A DNA stretch of 64,000 nucleotides from an uncultured Bacteroides sp. (GCF_963678425.1 NZ_OY782855.1:806001-870000); one strand, 5' to 3'. Positions 17,153 through 25,037 are shown, counted from the first letter of the stretch. The notes: generated by a model not told the origin, from the letters alone. Numbers and translations: made by a program.

Positions 17153-18085
17153 TTAAGAATTAGACCAGCTTACACGTTTCTGATCGCCAATAATATCTTG
17201 CACTTCTTCAACTAATTTCCAGTCGATTGGCTCATTTACAAATTCAATATTCTTAAGAACATTATCCGGATTAGCAGAGCTAAACAAAGTACTTGCAATA
17301 CGCGGATTGCTTACTGAGTACTGAATAGCAAGTTTTTCGATAGGATAATTCTTTGAAGTACAGTGTTGAGCAGCCTTTGCGCAAGCTTCAACCAATGAAG
17401 CCGGAGCCGGATGCCATGATGGAACACCACGTTGTGAAAGTAATCCCATTGACAGTGGAGATGCGTTGATAACACCTACATTCTTTGATTCAAAGTAATC
17501 AAGGAAATCAGCTAGTTTATCATCGTTCAGGCAGTAATGGCAGAAGTTAAGTACGCTTTCTACAGTTCCTTCTGGTACACGGTCAATCACCCACTTCAGG
17601 TTTTCCAACTGAAGGTCTGTAATACCAACGTGCTTCACAATTCCTTTTTCACGCAAAGCAACTAAAGCAGGAAGTGTTTCGTTAACCACCTGATTCATAT
17701 CAGAGAATTCAATATCGTGAACGTTAATCAGATCGATGTAATCAACATGAAGACGCTCCATACTCTCGTAAACACTTTCAGTTGCTTTCTTTCCGGAATA
17801 GTCCCATGTGTTTACGCCGTTCTCACCATAACGACCTACCTTTGTAGAAAGGTAATAATCTGAACGGTTCATATCTTTTAAAGCTTTTCCTAATACGGTT
17901 TCTGCTTTGTAATGTCCATAATAAGGAGATACATCGATAAAGTTCAATCCGTTTTCTACAGCTGTAAATACAGCTTTGATTCCTTCAGCTTCACGAATAT
18001 CGTGAAACACTCCACCTAATGACGATGCTCCGAAGCTAAGACTGGAAACTTTCATTCCTGTCTTTCCTATTTCCTTGTAATCCAT
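17153..18085 (-). CDS. Aldo-keto reductase, probable L-galactose 1-dehydrogenase
   Basis: 310 residues with the full aldo-keto reductase fold and tetrad: Asp and Tyr in FIDVSPYYGHYKAETVLGKAL, Lys in LSTKVGRYG, His in INVHDIE. The sequence resembles the L-galactose/L-fucose dehydrogenase branch (NPNVLKN-like SANPDNVLKNIEFV near the end). It should oxidise the sugar at C1 to the lactone using NAD(P)+. ATG at 18085 (MDYKEIGKTG) is chosen over the in-frame ATG at 18118, because the -7 box at 18116-18123 lies between them. It is first in the four-gene operon, matching Bvu0219. Sugar specificity is inferred. Confidence 0.75.
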   Translation of the reverse strand: MDYKEIGKTGMKVSSLSFGASSLGGVFHDIREAEGIKAVFTAVENGLNFIDVSPYYGHYKAETVLGKALKDMNRSDYYLSTKVGRYGENGVNTWDYSGKKATESVYESMERLHVDYIDLINVHDIEFSDMNQVVNETLPALVALREKGIVKHVGITDLQLENLKWVIDRVPEGTVESVLNFCHYCLNDDKLADFLDYFESKNVGVINASPLSMGLLSQRGVPSWHPAPASLVEACAKAAQHCTSKNYPIEKLAIQYSVSNPRIASTLFSSANPDNVLKNIEFVNEPIDWKLVEEVQDIIGDQKRVSWSNS

Positions 18086-18115
18086 GGTTTTAATTTTATA
18101 AAGATTATTTTGAAT

Positions 18116-18123
18116 CAAAAATA
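18116..18123 (-). promoter_or_regulatory. -7 box of the L-galactose operon
   Basis: The minus strand reads TATTTTTG, fitting TAnnTTTG, 30 bp before the aldo-keto reductase start. No good -33 box is seen, which fits a promoter that needs activation or is weak. Confidence 0.5.
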
Positions 18124-18166
18124 GATGTTTATCAATGATGTAGATATGCTTTCTCCTGAAAAACTA

Positions 18167-18182
18167 ACGCAAAGCTTTGCGT
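18167..18182. promoter_or_regulatory. Palindromic LacI-type operator
   Basis: ACGCAAAGCTTTGCGT is a perfect 16-bp palindrome in the divergent region between the operon and the LacI-family gene. It overlaps the likely -33 element of the regulator promoter and lies 43 bp upstream of the operon -7 box, so it could control both. Size and symmetry fit a LacI-family dimer. Confidence 0.75.
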
Positions 18183-18205
18183 AAAGCAAATATTTAGTAA
18201 TTTTG
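18176..18205 (+). promoter_or_regulatory. Promoter of the LacI-family gene
   Basis: TTTG at 18176-18179, an 18-bp spacer and TAATTTTG at 18198-18205 fit the Bacteroides consensus. The -33 element lies inside the palindromic operator, which suggests autoregulation. Confidence 0.65.
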
Positions 18206-18255
18206 AGCCCGAATTAAGTTATTGATCTTTATTCGCATAGACAGAAATAAATGCA

Positions 18256-19269
18256 ATGAACAAGAAAAAGCATGTGTCACTCAAACAATTAGCAGCAGAA
18301 CTAGGAGTCTCTATTTCAACTGTATCAAGAGCTTTAAAGGGAAGTCCTGAAATAAGCAATGCCATGATTGAGCGCGTTAAGGCTTTGGCTAAAGAGCTGA
18401 ATTACCGTCCCAATCCTTTTGCCATCAGCTTATTGAAAGACACTCCCAGAATCATTGGCATTATTATTCCTGATATAGTTACTCATTTCTACTCTTCCAT
18501 AATCAGCGGAATAGAAGATGTTGCCACACAAAACGGATATTTTGCCATTATCACTTCCTCTTATGAGCAATATGAACGCGAAAAACAATGTGTGGATCAT
18601 CTGGTTAACACAAGAGTGGAAGGTATTATTGCTTGTTTATCGCAAGAGACAAAGGATTTCAGTCATTTTGAGAATCTTGCCAATGCTAACATTCCAATTG
18701 TTTTCTTCGACAGGGTTTGTCTGACTAACCTATTCTCTTCCGTGGTTGCTGATAACATTGAATCGGCCAAACAAGTTACCCTCCACTTATTGGAAAACAA
18801 CTCTAAAAGAATAGGTTTTATCGGAGGGAGCAATCATCTGGATATTGTTAAGCAACGGAAACATGGTTATCTGGAAGCATTGAGGGAAAAAGGAATTCCC
18901 ATTGAACGGGAACTGGTGGTTTGTGAAAAAATGACCTATGATGAAGGAAGAGAGGCGGCTCGCAAACTACTTTCCTTACCTAATCCCCCGGATGCGATCG
19001 TTGCGATGAACGATGCTCTTGCATTTGCCGCCATGAAAGAAATAAAGCAGCAACACCTGCGAATTCCGGAAGACGTTGCTTTAGTTGGTTATACAGACGA
19101 ATTGCATGCCTGTTATGTGGAACCCAATCTGACAGCCGTTACTCACCAGACATACAAGATGGGAGAAGCAGCATGTAAACTGCTACTTAACCAGCTTAAA
19201 GATGGAGGGGAAATAAAACAAATTATTATTCCCACCCAACTTCAGATCAGAGATTCTTCTATTAGATGA
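18256..19269 (+). CDS. LacI-family transcriptional regulator of the L-galactose operon
   Basis: 337 residues. The N-terminal helix-turn-helix VSLKQLAAELGVSISTVSRALKG (about 7-29) and hinge LNYRPNPFAISL are followed by a periplasmic-binding-like sensor domain (IIGIIIPDIVTHFYSSIISGIEDVA; IGFIGGSNHLDIVKQRKHGYLEAL; DAIVAMNDALAFAAMKEI). It is divergent from the four-gene sugar operon, with a 16-bp palindrome between them. The effector is probably the sugar or a pathway intermediate such as L-galactono-lactone or D-tagaturonate; this is inference. A strong terminator follows, so it is monocistronic. Confidence 0.85.
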   Translation: MNKKKHVSLKQLAAELGVSISTVSRALKGSPEISNAMIERVKALAKELNYRPNPFAISLLKDTPRIIGIIIPDIVTHFYSSIISGIEDVATQNGYFAIITSSYEQYEREKQCVDHLVNTRVEGIIACLSQETKDFSHFENLANANIPIVFFDRVCLTNLFSSVVADNIESAKQVTLHLLENNSKRIGFIGGSNHLDIVKQRKHGYLEALREKGIPIERELVVCEKMTYDEGREAARKLLSLPNPPDAIVAMNDALAFAAMKEIKQQHLRIPEDVALVGYTDELHACYVEPNLTAVTHQTYKMGEAACKLLLNQLKDGGEIKQIIIPTQLQIRDSSIR

Positions 19270-19363
19270 TTATAGTTACTTCTAGGTAATAAGGGTACTT
19301 CAAAAGTCTAAATCTGAAAAATAAAAGTTACAGATTATCATTTGACTAACTTCTTACAGCTAT

Positions 19364-19409
19364 AAAAGAGCCATTTTCATCCTATTTATGGTATGAAAAT
19401 GGCTCTTTT
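19364..19409 (+). terminator. Terminator after the LacI-family gene
   Basis: Perfect 17-bp arms at 19364-19380 and 19393-19409 (AAAAGAGCCATTTTCAT and its complement) with a 12-nt loop and a T-rich tail. Confidence 0.85.
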
Positions 19410-19499
19410 ATATTATTGAAAGTTAAAAGCTGAGCTTTTTCAGATTGAAGAGTGACTTTTGACACGCTCCATTATATTCTATTCAAAGAATAAGTTGTA

Positions 19500-20000
19500 T
19501 TATATCCAGGCGTTTACTATCTCGGCCACATACATTTGGTGGAAATTGCCATGCGTATTGTACCATCTGTCAATGAATTCAGGATCGGCAAAACCATCTT
19601 TCTTGATTAAGTCAGAATAGAGTTTCTTGCATTCCAGTGTAATGCGGGATTGTTCGAAAGTAACATTGCCAAGTTCTGTAAAATGAGGAACTAATCCGGT
19701 TTCTTTTACTTTATCAATATCACGACCAGACTGTTTGCCACAAATCTTATGAATATCTTTGTTCTCCATTCCCATAAAAGAAACAGTGAAATAATCTTTC
19801 TTCTCAAGGAACTCAAACGTATATCGTTCCGGACGAACGAAGATGTAAACTACAGGCTTATTCCAAAGATATCCTATCCCACCCCAGCTGGCAGTCATAG
19901 TATTAAATTTCTCTTTATCGCCTGCTGTTATAAGCATCCATTCATTACTGATTGTTTCAAAAAAGTTCTCTGTTAGTTTGCTTGGTTCTATTCTTTCCAT
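19500..20000 (-). CDS. Flavin reductase-like domain protein
   Basis: 166 residues of the flavin reductase-like FMN-binding split-barrel family. Typical features are MTASWGGIGYLWNKPVVYIFVRPERYTFEFLEK and DYFTVSFMG near the middle. Such proteins bind FMN and reduce it or a bound substrate with NAD(P)H; many Bacteroides paralogues have no known partner. A TAnnTTTG box lies 23 bp upstream. A second, distinct family member is at 35522-36088. It stands alone here, so its role cannot be read from context. Confidence 0.75.
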   Translation of the reverse strand: MERIEPSKLTENFFETISNEWMLITAGDKEKFNTMTASWGGIGYLWNKPVVYIFVRPERYTFEFLEKKDYFTVSFMGMENKDIHKICGKQSGRDIDKVKETGLVPHFTELGNVTFEQSRITLECKKLYSDLIKKDGFADPEFIDRWYNTHGNFHQMYVAEIVNAWI

Positions 20001-20022
20001 TCTGGTTCTTATTTAAATGATT

Positions 20023-20030
20023 CAAATATA
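20023..20030 (-). promoter_or_regulatory. -7 box for the flavin reductase gene
   Basis: The minus strand reads TATATTTG, an exact fit to TAnnTTTG, 23 bp before the start. Confidence 0.5.
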
Positions 20031-20331
20031 TATTTAAAGTTTGCTTATAATATTATGGGCAGTGAATTCTTTAATAGATAAACGATCTTAATTAGCCATA
20101 ATATTCCATACAATAATAAACAAAAAGCACTGATGTAGAGCTATATTATTCCATTAAAGTAAAGGTCGTAATACATAAAAAAGGCAAAGCAAAAACTTAT
20201 TCTATTCTTTCTCTTCCGGATTATTGGCTTTAGTCAGACTTTTAAAAGTTGGACAAAGAACTTTTTTCTACTCTATCTCCTTCTTTTCCATGATATAGAG
20301 CTATTCGTTACCGGATTGGTTTGTCTTTTTT
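20031..20331. other. Intergenic region, no gene seen
   Basis: AT-rich sequence with no convincing reading frame. Its only feature is a 19-bp duplicate (20261-20279) of the sequence at the yigZ stop codon. Confidence 0.5.
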
Positions 20332-20343
20332 CTACTCTATCTC
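20261..20343. repeat. 19-bp direct repeat duplicating the yigZ 3' end
   Basis: CTTTTTTCTACTCTATCTC occurs at 20261-20279 and 20325-20343, 64 bp apart. The second copy spans the yigZ stop and last codons. The geometry resembles the DUF4293 repeat at 7051-7146. Confidence 0.7.
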
Positions 20344-20958
20344 TTCCTGATCTTCCTCTTCGATGATTCTTGCAGTTTCCACCTTTTCCAATCGAGCTCT
20401 CATCTTTGGCATGGCGGACTTCCTTATACGCAATGTCATAATACAGTCCATATCGTAAGTCTGGCTCAGAATCTCAGGCTCCTCTTCTTTTACCACCCTC
20501 ATAATATCGTTCATAAAAGGATATTCAAAAGAGACAGTAATATCTTCATCTACAGTCTTTTCAATAATGGTGGCAGCAGCTATGGCTTCTGCAGCGGCAG
20601 CTTTATATGCAACAATCAATCCACTGGTTCCCAGCTTTATTCCTCCAAAGTAACGGACTACAATAATCAGAATATCAGTCAGTTCATTAGAGTTTATTTG
20701 TCCGAGAATAGGTTTCCCGGCTGTTCCCGATGGTTCTCCATTATCGTTTGCACGAAAATCTTTCCGTTCATGCCCCAACATATAAGCATAGCAAACATGA
20801 CGGGCATCGTAATATTTCTTTTGATATTGGTCAAGATAGGTTTTTATCTCTTCAATAGTACGCACAGGTAAGGCAATAGCTATAAACTTACTCCGTTTTT
20901 CAGTATAAATACTTTCAGAAATTTCGGTTATTGTTTTATAAGTATCGTCATTTACCAT
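20332..20958 (-). CDS. yigZ: IMPACT/YigZ family protein
   Basis: 208 residues. The N-terminal IMPACT domain holds SKFIAIALPV, DARHVCYAYMLG, NDNGEPSGTAGKPILGQI and VVRYFGGIKLGTSGLIVAYKAAA, all hallmarks of the YigZ family. A C-terminal DUF1949-type ferredoxin-like domain follows. Yeast and human relatives act in translation control through Gcn1; the bacterial role is not settled. Two adjacent ATGs (20961 and 20958) lie only 5-8 bp after a -7 box, so a far-upstream start at 21021 is unlikely and the mRNA is nearly leaderless. It lies beyond the terminator of the serine operon. Confidence 0.85.
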   Translation of the reverse strand: MVNDDTYKTITEISESIYTEKRSKFIAIALPVRTIEEIKTYLDQYQKKYYDARHVCYAYMLGHERKDFRANDNGEPSGTAGKPILGQINSNELTDILIIVVRYFGGIKLGTSGLIVAYKAAAAEAIAAATIIEKTVDEDITVSFEYPFMNDIMRVVKEEEPEILSQTYDMDCIMTLRIRKSAMPKMRARLEKVETARIIEEEDQEEIE

Positions 20959-20965
20959 CATTGCG

Positions 20966-20973
20966 CAAATATA
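20966..20973 (-). promoter_or_regulatory. -7 box for yigZ
   Basis: The minus strand reads TATATTTG immediately upstream of the two candidate ATGs, leaving almost no 5' leader. Confidence 0.55.
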
Positions 20974-20997
20974 TGAAAATATAAATTCAAAAAAAAA

Positions 20998-21069
20998 TCG
21001 CCACAGATTGCCTCCTAACACTGTCTTCTCTTATAATAGAAGTACTGTGATCAATGCAATCTGTGGCGA
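20998..21069 (-). terminator. Terminator of the serC-serA-DUF1015 operon, CCACAGATT repeat family
   Basis: Perfect 14-bp arms TCGCCACAGATTGC (20998-21011) and GCAATCTGTGGCGA (21056-21069), with a weaker inner stem. On the minus strand the stem runs straight into eight or nine T. A related inverted repeat lies at 23281-23348. Confidence 0.8.
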
Positions 21070-21078
21070 AAATATAAA

Positions 21079-22326
21079 TTAGCTCAGTTTGTGGATAACC
21101 AATCCTGAACGGAGTTTAGGTTCAAACCAAGTTGTTTTAGGAGGCATAATGTTACCACTATCAGCAATATCCATTAATTGTTTCATGGAAACAGGATAAA
21201 GCGCAAGTGCAACCTTCATTTCGCCACTGTCTACTCTCTTGCTCAATTCGCCCAAGCCACGGATTCCACCAACGAAATCAATACGCTTGTCTGAGCGAAG
21301 ATCCTTGATGCCAAGAACTTCATCCAGAATTAAATTAGACGAGATGGTAACATCGAGCACACCAATAGGATCATTATCGTTATAAGTTCCTTGTTTGGCA
21401 GTGAGGCTGTACCATTTTCCTTCCAGATAAACAGCGAAATTATGCAAAGCATTCGGTTTATAAATCTCTGCTCCCTTTTCTTCTACAACGAAATTCTTTT
21501 CCAATGCAGCAAGGAAAGCCTGCGGAGTAAGACCATTAAGATCTTTCACCACACGGTTATAATCAATAATAGTCAGTTGATTAGCAGGGAAACAAACAGC
21601 CATAAAGAAGTTATATTCTTCGTCTCCTTTGTGATTAGGATTCTGTTTTGCTTTCTCTGCTCCCACCAATGCAGCCGCAGCCGAACGATGGTGACCATCG
21701 GCAATATACAAAGCAGGCATTGCTGCAAATTGCTTGGTAATAGTTGCAATGTCAGTATCTTCATCTATTATCCAGAACTGATGACCAAAGCCATCTCCCG
21801 GAGCAATAAATTCATTGACAGGTTTGTTTGCAGTATACTTCTTAACTATAGCATCCAACTCATCATTATCAGGATAAGCAAAGAATACCGGTTCAATGTT
21901 TGCATTGTTCACACGAACATGTTTCATACGGTCTTCTTCTTTATCGCGACGGGTAAGTTCGTGCTTCTTTATAGATCCGTTCATATAATCGGCAACAGAA
22001 GCACAAACAACCAAACCATATTGAGTTTTGCCGTTCATGGTTTGTGCATAGACATAATATTGTTCTTTATCATCCTGCACCAACCAGCCGTTATTCTGGA
22101 ACTTCTGAAAATTTTCAGCAGCTTTTAAATAAACTTTTTCGTCGTGTTCATCTGTTCCTACGGGGAAATCAATCTCCGGCTTGATGATATGATACAATGA
22201 TTTCTCGTTTCCGGCAGCTTCCTGACGCGCTTCTTCCGAGTTTAAAACGTCGTAAGGACGTGATGCAACTTCCTCAACAAGGTTCTGAGGTGGACGTATT
22301 CCTTTAAAAGGTTTAATAATAGCCAT
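21079..22326 (-). CDS. DUF1015 family protein
   Basis: 415 residues matching DUF1015, which is full length here: start IKPFKGIRPPQNLVEEVASRPYDVLNSEEAR, then RRDKEEDRMKHVRVNNANIEPVFFAYP, a YIADGHHRSAAA motif and a conserved C-terminal PPKTTWFEPKLRSGLVIHKL. The His pair in ADGHHR suggests an enzyme, but no reaction is established to my knowledge. It follows serA by 14 bp and ends at the operon terminator, so it is co-expressed with serine synthesis. Elsewhere the family is also seen beside serA and serC, which hints at a role linked to serine or phosphoserine; this is inference. Confidence 0.8.
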   Translation of the reverse strand: MAIIKPFKGIRPPQNLVEEVASRPYDVLNSEEARQEAAGNEKSLYHIIKPEIDFPVGTDEHDEKVYLKAAENFQKFQNNGWLVQDDKEQYYVYAQTMNGKTQYGLVVCASVADYMNGSIKKHELTRRDKEEDRMKHVRVNNANIEPVFFAYPDNDELDAIVKKYTANKPVNEFIAPGDGFGHQFWIIDEDTDIATITKQFAAMPALYIADGHHRSAAAALVGAEKAKQNPNHKGDEEYNFFMAVCFPANQLTIIDYNRVVKDLNGLTPQAFLAALEKNFVVEEKGAEIYKPNALHNFAVYLEGKWYSLTAKQGTYNDNDPIGVLDVTISSNLILDEVLGIKDLRSDKRIDFVGGIRGLGELSKRVDSGEMKVALALYPVSMKQLMDIADSGNIMPPKTTWFEPKLRSGLVIHKLS

Positions 22327-22340
22327 ATATCTGGTTGGGA

Positions 22341-23261
22341 TTACTTATTTACTTTGAATTTCTCACAACCATCTTTCAGGAATCCTACAATCTGCTTAGC
22401 AGCTGCAATACCTGCATTGATATTTGCTTCAGATGTCTGAGCACCCATCTTCTTAGGTGTAGAGAAATAACGTCCGGCAAACTTCTCTGCCAATTCAGCA
22501 TTTGCAGCAGGCATAATATCTGTTACATATTTAAAGTCGGCACGGTCTTCCATTAATTTGATAAGTTCTGCTTCATTAATTACTTCCTTACGGGCAGTAT
22601 TTACAAGCATAGCTCCCTTTGGCATCTTATTAAGAAGTGCATAGTTGATGGAGTTCTTTGTTTCTGCAGTTGCAGGGATGTGAAGAGAAACAACATCGCA
22701 GGTAGCATAAAGTTCTTCTGCTGAGTCTACAGCCTTTGCGCCATCTTTTTCAATTACTTCTTTTGGGCAGAATGCATCGTAAGCATAGATTTCCATTCCA
22801 AAACCTCTGGCAACACGAGCTACGTTACGACCTACATTACCATAAGCATGAATACCTAGTTTCTTACCCATCAATTCAGAACCTGAAGTTCCGTTATAGA
22901 AGTTACGAACAGCAAATACCATAAGGCCAAGAGCCAGTTCGGCTACGGCATTGGAATTCTGTCCCGGAGTATTCATAACACAAACACCGTGAGCTGTGGC
23001 AGCATCAAGGTCTACATTATCATAACCGGCACCTGCACGAACTACGATTTTCAATTCCTTAGCAGCGTCTAATACTTCTGCATCTATAATATCACTACGG
23101 ATAATGATTGCGTTAGCATCTTTTACAGCATCAAGCAGTTGTTTCTTCTCTGTGTACTTTTCTAATAAGGCCAATTCATAGCCTGCAGCTTCAATCTCTT
23201 TACGAATTCCGTCTACAGCAACTTTAGCAAACGGTTTGTCTGTTGCGATTAATACTTTCAT
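22341..23261 (-). CDS. serA: Short-form D-3-phosphoglycerate dehydrogenase with altered catalytic residues
   Basis: 306 residues. It has the D-2-hydroxyacid dehydrogenase fold with the C-terminal ACT domain absent. NAD-binding is seen in KKLGIHAYGNVGRNVARVARGFGMEIYAYD, and IVVRAGAGYDNVDLDAAT plus MPKGAMLVNTARKEVIN are family motifs. The usual catalytic Glu (LDVFxxEP) is replaced by VTDIMPAANAEL, and the usual His (TPHxG) by TPKKMGAQT, while the Arg of NTAR is kept. Between serC and DUF1015 in one operon, it should make 3-phosphohydroxypyruvate from 3-phosphoglycerate. The changed residues make the chemistry worth testing. Confidence 0.82.
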   Translation of the reverse strand: MKVLIATDKPFAKVAVDGIRKEIEAAGYELALLEKYTEKKQLLDAVKDANAIIIRSDIIDAEVLDAAKELKIVVRAGAGYDNVDLDAATAHGVCVMNTPGQNSNAVAELALGLMVFAVRNFYNGTSGSELMGKKLGIHAYGNVGRNVARVARGFGMEIYAYDAFCPKEVIEKDGAKAVDSAEELYATCDVVSLHIPATAETKNSINYALLNKMPKGAMLVNTARKEVINEAELIKLMEDRADFKYVTDIMPAANAELAEKFAGRYFSTPKKMGAQTSEANINAGIAAAKQIVGFLKDGCEKFKVNK

Positions 23262-23280
23262 AGTGTTATGTATTTAAAAG

Positions 23281-23348
23281 TTCACCACAGAGAACGCAGA
23301 TTTCACAGACTTTGAATAATCTGTGAAACCGGCGCAATCTGTGGTGAA
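23281..23348. repeat. Nested inverted repeat between serC and serA
   Basis: Outer arms TTCACCACAGA (23281-23291) and TCTGTGGTGAA (23338-23348) enclose a second stem TTTCACAG/CTGTGAAA (23301-23308, 23321-23328). The whole 98-bp gap between the two genes is filled by this structure. It shares the CCACAGA core with the terminator at 20998-21069. Confidence 0.8.
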
Positions 23349-23360
23349 TAGTTTTGTATA

Positions 23361-24428
23361 TTAATGTAATTTTTCAAATTCCTGCATGCAAGCAACCAAA
23401 GCTTCTACGCTTTCTTTTGGCATTGCATTATAGCAAGAAGCACGGAAACCGCCTACTGAACGGTGTCCTTTGATACCTACCATACCTCTTTCTGTAGCAA
23501 ACTTCATAAAGTCAGCTTCAAGATCCTTGTATTCGTCTTTCATTACGAAGCAGATGTTCATCAATGAACGGTCTTCTTTGTTAGCAGTTCCAACGAATAA
23601 TTTGTTACGGTCAATTTCACCGTATAAAAGATCAGCTTTTTCGATAGCTCTTCTTTCCATTTCCTTTACGCCACCTTCAGCCTTTAACCAACGAAGAGTC
23701 TCAAGTGCTGCATAGATAGGAACTACTGGAGGAGTATTGAACATAGAACCGTTATCAATATGAGTCTGGTAGTTAAGCATTGTAGGGATGTAACGAGATA
23801 CTTTTCCAAGTGAGTCGTTCTTTACAATAACAAAAGTAAGTCCTGCAGGAGCAAGATTCTTTTGAGCTCCACCATAAATCATAGCATATTTTGAAACATC
23901 CATAGGACGAGAGAATATATCTGAAGATGCATCGGCAATCAATGGAACAGGAGAATCAATATCAGTGCGGATTTCTGTACCATAGATAGTATTATTTGTT
24001 GTGATGTGGAAGTAATCTGCATCAGCAGGAATAGTATAATCCTTAGGAACAAATGTATAATTTGCGTCTGCTGAAGATGCAACCTCAACAACTTCACCAA
24101 AAGCTTTTGCTTCTTTCATAGCTTTCTTAGCCCAAACACCAGTGTTCAGATAAGCAGCTTTCTTTTCAAGGTAGTTGAAAGGAATCATACAGAATTCCAG
24201 GCTCGCGCCGCCACCAAGGAAAAGGACCGAATAACCTTCGGGTATATTTAAAAGTTCTTTAAACAGTGCTACAGCTTCATCAACCACTGGTTGAAAATCT
24301 TTTGCACGGTGACTAATTTCCATCAAAGAAAGTCCAGAACCATTGAAGTCAAGAATGGCTTTCGCAGTGTTTTCGATTGTTGATTGAGGAAGAATAGAAG
24401 GTCCGGCATTAAAATTATGCTTTTTCAT
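23361..24428 (-). CDS. serC: Phosphoserine aminotransferase
   Basis: 355 residues, normal length. The PLP lysine is K190 in YGGAQKNLAPAG. Typical motifs are FNAGPSILP at the start, LFLGGGASLEF, ADASSDIFSRP and GFRASCYNAMP near the end. It converts 3-phosphohydroxypyruvate and glutamate to phosphoserine, and can also serve pyridoxal phosphate synthesis. ATG at 24428 (MKKHNFNAGP) is chosen over 24452 because the family start is conserved. It heads the serC-serA-DUF1015 operon. A weak -7-like TAATTTCG lies at 24488-24481. Confidence 0.93.
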   Translation of the reverse strand: MKKHNFNAGPSILPQSTIENTAKAILDFNGSGLSLMEISHRAKDFQPVVDEAVALFKELLNIPEGYSVLFLGGGASLEFCMIPFNYLEKKAAYLNTGVWAKKAMKEAKAFGEVVEVASSADANYTFVPKDYTIPADADYFHITTNNTIYGTEIRTDIDSPVPLIADASSDIFSRPMDVSKYAMIYGGAQKNLAPAGLTFVIVKNDSLGKVSRYIPTMLNYQTHIDNGSMFNTPPVVPIYAALETLRWLKAEGGVKEMERRAIEKADLLYGEIDRNKLFVGTANKEDRSLMNICFVMKDEYKDLEADFMKFATERGMVGIKGHRSVGGFRASCYNAMPKESVEALVACMQEFEKLH

Positions 24429-24653
24429 TTGAAGTTTGTTTTGATTATACAATAAAAATAACTAGAATTTTAAGACACCGCGAAATTACTATTTTTTTTC
24501 GGGGAAACAAAGGTTTCAATATAAAAATACTGCTTTTAAACTCCTTTTTACTTTCTATTTATTCGTTTCAATAAACATGTAACTACATTTTGTTATATAG
24601 TTTTTTTGGCTATTGAACAATTACACGCAGAAATTCGTTGTTTTAAATATATT

Positions 24654-24661
24654 AAAGGAGG
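24654..24661 (+). promoter_or_regulatory. Strong Shine-Dalgarno AAAGGAGG
   Basis: AAAGGAGG ends 7 bp before the ATG at 24669 and fixes that start. Such a complete site is rare in this window. Confidence 0.75.
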
Positions 24662-24668
24662 CAAAATT

Positions 24669-25013
24669 ATGAAAATGACTTTAAACTTTATTTCATCAAC
24701 AGTAGTAACCTTTCTGACCATCATTTTTATGCCTGGGATAGAAGTTGGAAGTATATGGACCGCCATTTTACTGGCTGTTCTTATGGGAATTTTCAATATT
24801 GCTGTAAAACCCGGACTTGAGCTTCTTTCTATTATACCAACGCTACTAACTATTTTACTATTTTTATTAGTGGCTAATGGTTCCATACTTATTATGGCAG
24901 ATTGGCTTATGGATAGTTTTAAGGTAAACAGCTTTGGGACAACAGTAATGTTTAGCGTTATTGTGACTTCATTAAACTGGATGTTGCACCGTTTTTATAG
25001 AAAAATAAAATAA
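24669..25013 (+). CDS. Small four-helix membrane protein, phage holin 4 / 4-TM superfamily
   Basis: 114 residues with four membrane helices (about 5-20, 29-48, 57-77, 93-108). The pattern TFLTIIFMPGIEVGSIWTAILLAVLMGIFNIAVKPGLELLSIIP matches the family first named for a phage holin but widespread as a chromosomal membrane protein. The motif Pro-Gly then Asn-x-x-x-(K/R)-Pro is conserved there. There are no phage genes nearby, so a holin role is unlikely. It is preceded by a full Shine-Dalgarno sequence and followed by the TGTACA repeat. Function unknown. Confidence 0.7.
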   Translation: MKMTLNFISSTVVTFLTIIFMPGIEVGSIWTAILLAVLMGIFNIAVKPGLELLSIIPTLLTILLFLLVANGSILIMADWLMDSFKVNSFGTTVMFSVIVTSLNWMLHRFYRKIK

Positions 25014-25037
25014 CTTACGCGAAAGATTATATCAACA

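Noticed and set aside
13874..18085. Oxidative L-fucose pathway as the role of the sugar operon
   Set aside because: The lactonase, dehydrogenase and FucP-like carrier would fit, but no fuconate dehydratase or later enzyme is present, while the four-gene order fits the L-galactose cluster.
21391..22128. A 245-codon frame antisense to the DUF1015 gene
   Set aside because: Composition is that of a mirror frame and the opposite strand has a clear full-length family member.
24669..25013. Phage holin and thus a prophage remnant
   Set aside because: The family is widespread as a chromosomal membrane protein and no other phage gene is in the area.
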